Below are positions 62,222 to 64,000 of a stretch of 64,000 bases of DNA, piece after piece. Within the stretch, counting starts at the first letter, position 1, and each line of letters starts with the position of its first letter. The stretch is from Azospirillum brasilense (GTDB taxonomy: Bacteria; Pseudomonadota; Alphaproteobacteria; Azospirillales; Azospirillaceae): NCBI RefSeq assembly GCF_005222205.1, contig NZ_CP032347.1:1-64000 (forward strand), read 5' to 3'. The translations under genes and the position numbers were made by a program. The notes beneath the pieces are model-generated. The model searched no databases, was not told the DNA's origin, and saw nothing but the letters and a program-made list of their open reading frames with translations.

Positions 62222-62905
62222 ATGCTCCGCCCAGCGCTGCTCGCCCTTGGCCTCCTGGCCCTGCCGACCACCACCGCCGCCGCCGCGGGCTTTCCCTGCT
62301 CGAAGGCCACCACCCCGACGGAGAAGACGATCTGCGCCGATCCGGGGCTCTCCGCTCTGGACGAGCGGCTGGCCGCGACCTATCGCGCCGCCCTGGAGCG
62401 CCTGTCGGGCGCCAGCCCGGAGGAGGGCGCCGCCGGGGCCGCCGTGAAGGCCGACCAGCGGGCCTGGCTGCGCGACCGCGACACCTGCCGGGCCGACGCG
62501 GCCTGCCTGCGCCGCGCCTACGATGGACGTATGGCCATCCTGTCCTTCCGCACCGATCCCGCCACACCGCCGTCGCCCGTCGCGCGGTATGTCGGCCTCT
62601 TCGACCATGAGGGATTCATCGGCATCGCCGCCATTGCCCTGCGCGACGGGACCGTCGCCGTCAGCGTCAGCGGCGCCGAACCCTCGTCGGGACGCTGGGT
62701 GTGCGACTTTTCCGGCATCGGGCGGCTGGACGACCGGGGGCGGCTGGCCGTCGGCACGCCGGACGCGGAGGGCGGCGGCCTGATTATGGTCGCCGGGGAG
62801 GACGGCGGGGTCGTCATCCCCGACCTGGAGCCCAACCGCGCCGCCAGCGGCTATTGGTGCGGCCACAACGGCAGCTTGCTCTGGAACTACCGGCGCGCGT
62901 CCTGA
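62222..62905 (+). CDS. LprI-domain secreted protein, second copy
   Basis: A 227-aa protein with signal peptide (ALLALGLLALPTTTAAAA). The LprI-type domain (about 24-105) has CSKATTPTEKTICADPGLSA, then LDERLAATYRAAL, QRAWLRDRDTC and ACLRRAYDGRM. It shares the TICADP-LSALD core with the fusion protein at 49856. The C-terminal 120 residues differ: no MliC signature, but GYWCGHNGSLLWNYRR near the end and paired cysteines, domain unknown. Periplasmic or surface role probable. AAGGGA precedes the ATG. Preceded by the palindrome array. Confidence 0.75.
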   Translation: MLRPALLALGLLALPTTTAAAAGFPCSKATTPTEKTICADPGLSALDERLAATYRAALERLSGASPEEGAAGAAVKADQRAWLRDRDTCRADAACLRRAYDGRMAILSFRTDPATPPSPVARYVGLFDHEGFIGIAAIALRDGTVAVSVSGAEPSSGRWVCDFSGIGRLDDRGRLAVGTPDAEGGGLIMVAGEDGGVVIPDLEPNRAASGYWCGHNGSLLWNYRRAS

Positions 62906-62952
62906 CCCGTTTCCCTTGCGAAGCGTGTGCCCCAGTGCCATTCCGCAAATGC

Positions 62953-63013
62953 ATTGCGCGCAATCTGATGGCGCATGACCAATCATATTGCGCGCAATTC
63001 AATTTTGCGCGAC
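62953..63013. promoter_or_regulatory. OhrR-type operators upstream of ohr
   Basis: Two perfect 12-bp palindromes ATTGCGCGCAAT at 62953-62964 and 62987-62998 and a degenerate copy ATTTTGCGCGAC at 63002-63013. The centre spacing of the perfect copies is 34 bp. The same TTGCGCGCAA core reappears before the MarR-type gene downstream. OhrR of alphaproteobacteria represses ohr from inverted repeats of this kind, so these are probable OhrR sites; about 73-133 bp before the ohr ATG. Confidence 0.8.
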
Positions 63014-63085
63014 AGTCTCCCTCGACAACAAGCGGCAACCCGCTTCCCCGATGAAACGATCCATCTGTTCAAAGGAGTGCACGCA

Positions 63086-63505
63086 ATGAAGACCCTCTAC
63101 ACGGCCAAGGCGACGGCGACCGGCGGGCGTGACGGCAAGGCGGAGAGCGACGACGGCCTGCTGTCGGTGGCGCTGGCCGCCCCGAAGGAACTGGGCGGCA
63201 AGGGCGGCGCCACCAACCCCGAGCAGCTGTTCGCCGCCGGCTATTCGGCCTGCTTCATCGGCGCCATGAAGTTCGTCGGCGGCCGCGACAAGATCGCCGT
63301 TCCGGCGGACGCCACCGTCACCGCCCAGGTCGGCATCGGCCCGCGCGACGACGGCGAGGGCTTCGGCCTCGCGGTGGACCTCACCGTCTCGCTGCCCGGC
63401 CTGGACAAGGCGGCGGCCGAGGATCTGGTGGCCCGCGCCCACAAGGTCTGCCCCTACAGCCACGCGACCAAGGGCAACATCGCGGTGAACACGGTCATCG
63501 CGTAA
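63086..63505 (+). CDS. ohr: Organic hydroperoxide resistance protein Ohr (OsmC family)
   Basis: A 139-aa thiol peroxidase. Catalytic Cys56 in FAAGYSACFIGA and Cys122 in HKVCPYSHATKGN, with N-terminal YTAKATATGGRDG, give the full Ohr signature. It reduces lipid and organic hydroperoxides using dihydrolipoamide-linked reduction. AAGGAG lies 8 bases before ATG 63086. Followed by ohrR on the same strand, with operators before both genes. Confidence 0.95.
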   Translation: MKTLYTAKATATGGRDGKAESDDGLLSVALAAPKELGGKGGATNPEQLFAAGYSACFIGAMKFVGGRDKIAVPADATVTAQVGIGPRDDGEGFGLAVDLTVSLPGLDKAAAEDLVARAHKVCPYSHATKGNIAVNTVIA

Positions 63506-63539
63506 CGGGCGCATAGCAGGGTTTCACGCTCTTGGGTCT

Positions 63540-63581
63540 GTTGCGCGCCATATCCCCATGCGCTATGGGGTTGCGCGCAAC
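63540..63581. promoter_or_regulatory. OhrR-type operators upstream of ohrR
   Basis: A perfect palindrome GTTGCGCGCAAC at 63570-63581 and an imperfect copy GTTGCGCGCC at 63540-63549, 30 bp apart, with a CCCCAT-GCGCT-ATGGGG hairpin (63554-63570) between them. Position before the regulator start fits autoregulation and separate control of ohrR. Confidence 0.75.
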
Positions 63582-63619
63582 AGGCCCGCGACGCGTTCCT
63601 GATTGGGAACCCCCGAACG

Positions 63620-64000
63620 ATGAGCACCGAGAACGACAACCCGCTGCTTCTGGCCAACCAGGCCTGCTTCGCCCTCTATTCGGCGAATCTGGCGATGACG
63701 CGGGTGTACCGCCCGCTGCTGGACGCGCTGGAGCTGACCTACCCGCAGTATCTGGTCATGCTCCTTCTCTGGGAGCAGGACGGCCAGACCATGAAGGCGC
63801 TGGGGGAACGGCTGCTGCTCGACAGCGGCACGCTGACCCCGCTGCTGAAGCGTCTGGAAGGGCAGGGGCTGATCACCCGCGGGCGCGACCCGGCGGACGA
63901 GCGGCTCGTGCGCATTCATCTGACGCCCCAGGGCACCGCCCTGCGGGAGCGGGCGACGGCGTTGCCGGAGCACATCGCCGCGGCGGCCAACTGCCCGCTG
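63620..64000 (+). CDS. ohrR: MarR family peroxide regulator OhrR (3' end outside window)
   Basis: First 127 codons of a MarR-type regulator, still open at the window edge. Starts MSTENDNPLLLANQACFALY; Cys16 matches the peroxide-sensing N-terminal cysteine of OhrR, and YSANLAMTRVYRPLLDALEL follows as in the family. Winged helix: TMKALGERLLLDSGTLTPLL, KRLEGQGLITRGRDPADERL. It represses ohr until its cysteine is oxidised by organic peroxide. ATG 63620 is the first in frame; the ribosome site is weak. Confidence 0.9.
   Translation, partial: MSTENDNPLLLANQACFALYSANLAMTRVYRPLLDALELTYPQYLVMLLLWEQDGQTMKALGERLLLDSGTLTPLLKRLEGQGLITRGRDPADERLVRIHLTPQGTALRERATALPEHIAAAANCPL

Overview
The window looks like chromosome or large-replicon sequence from a high-GC alphaproteobacterium, most likely Azospirillum or a close relative in the Rhodospirillales. 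This is inferred from very high GC, GC-rich third codon positions, dense short-spaced operons and the gene types present: large PAS/Cache hybrid kinases, FixL/FixJ-type proteins, GMC oxidoreductase, a GT41 transferase and alphaproteobacterial Ohr/OhrR. No rRNA, tRNA, CRISPR array, phage or transposase gene was recognised. About 50 protein genes are supported, including four too short or too incomplete to stand out as ordinary ORFs.

Layout. 1-1650: a TetR-type regulator and an SDR oxidoreductase, both frameshifted, with two matching palindromic operators. 1660-6911: a GT41 (SPINDLY/OGT-like) transferase, a YedJ-like HD hydrolase, a YadGH-like ABC exporter and a GFA-family protein. 7000-19017: a divergent uptake and catabolism cluster with two amidase-signature enzymes and one isochorismatase-fold hydrolase on the minus strand. 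On the plus strand are a complete dipeptide-type ABC importer, a second isochorismatase-fold hydrolase, an AbrB-type membrane protein and a GntR/FCD regulator. 19320-27556: the potassium system kdpF-A-B-C-D-E, headed by an extra 27-aa membrane peptide gene. 27727-31605: a TerC-family protein; a membrane adenylate cyclase with histidine-rich helices and a 2Fe-2S domain, divergent from a CRP-family regulator that keeps the cAMP-binding signature; and a YceI protein.

31650-34670: a membrane protein of unknown function, then a compositionally distinct island carrying a TetA-type efflux gene. 34671-40009 (minus): nitroreductase, single-domain receiver, FixJ-like regulator, FixL-like kinase (lacking the heme-ligand histidine in both PAS domains) and a GMC oxidoreductase. 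40238-49631 (minus): a complete MdtABC-type RND efflux operon with its own outer-membrane factor. 49856-53191: a fused LprI-MliC lysozyme-inhibitor-like protein, HutD and Dcp peptidase. 53823-56898: a proVWX glycine-betaine-type importer followed by a cluster of strong hairpins. 57036-61777 (minus): a hybrid kinase with Cache, PAS, receiver and HPt domains, a receiver-HD-GYP protein and a 56-aa arginine-rich protein. 62222-64000: a second LprI-domain protein, then ohr and the start of ohrR, with repeated TTGCGCGCAA palindromes before each.

The main themes are sensing and stress handling: K+ limitation, osmotic stress, peroxides, drugs, lysozyme-like attack, redox-coupled cAMP and c-di-GMP. 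The least explained items are the FeS/heme-like cyclase-CRP pair, the cluster with duplicated amide hydrolases, the lysozyme-inhibitor fusion, and a set of three evenly spaced AGCGCT palindromes at 62036-62095.
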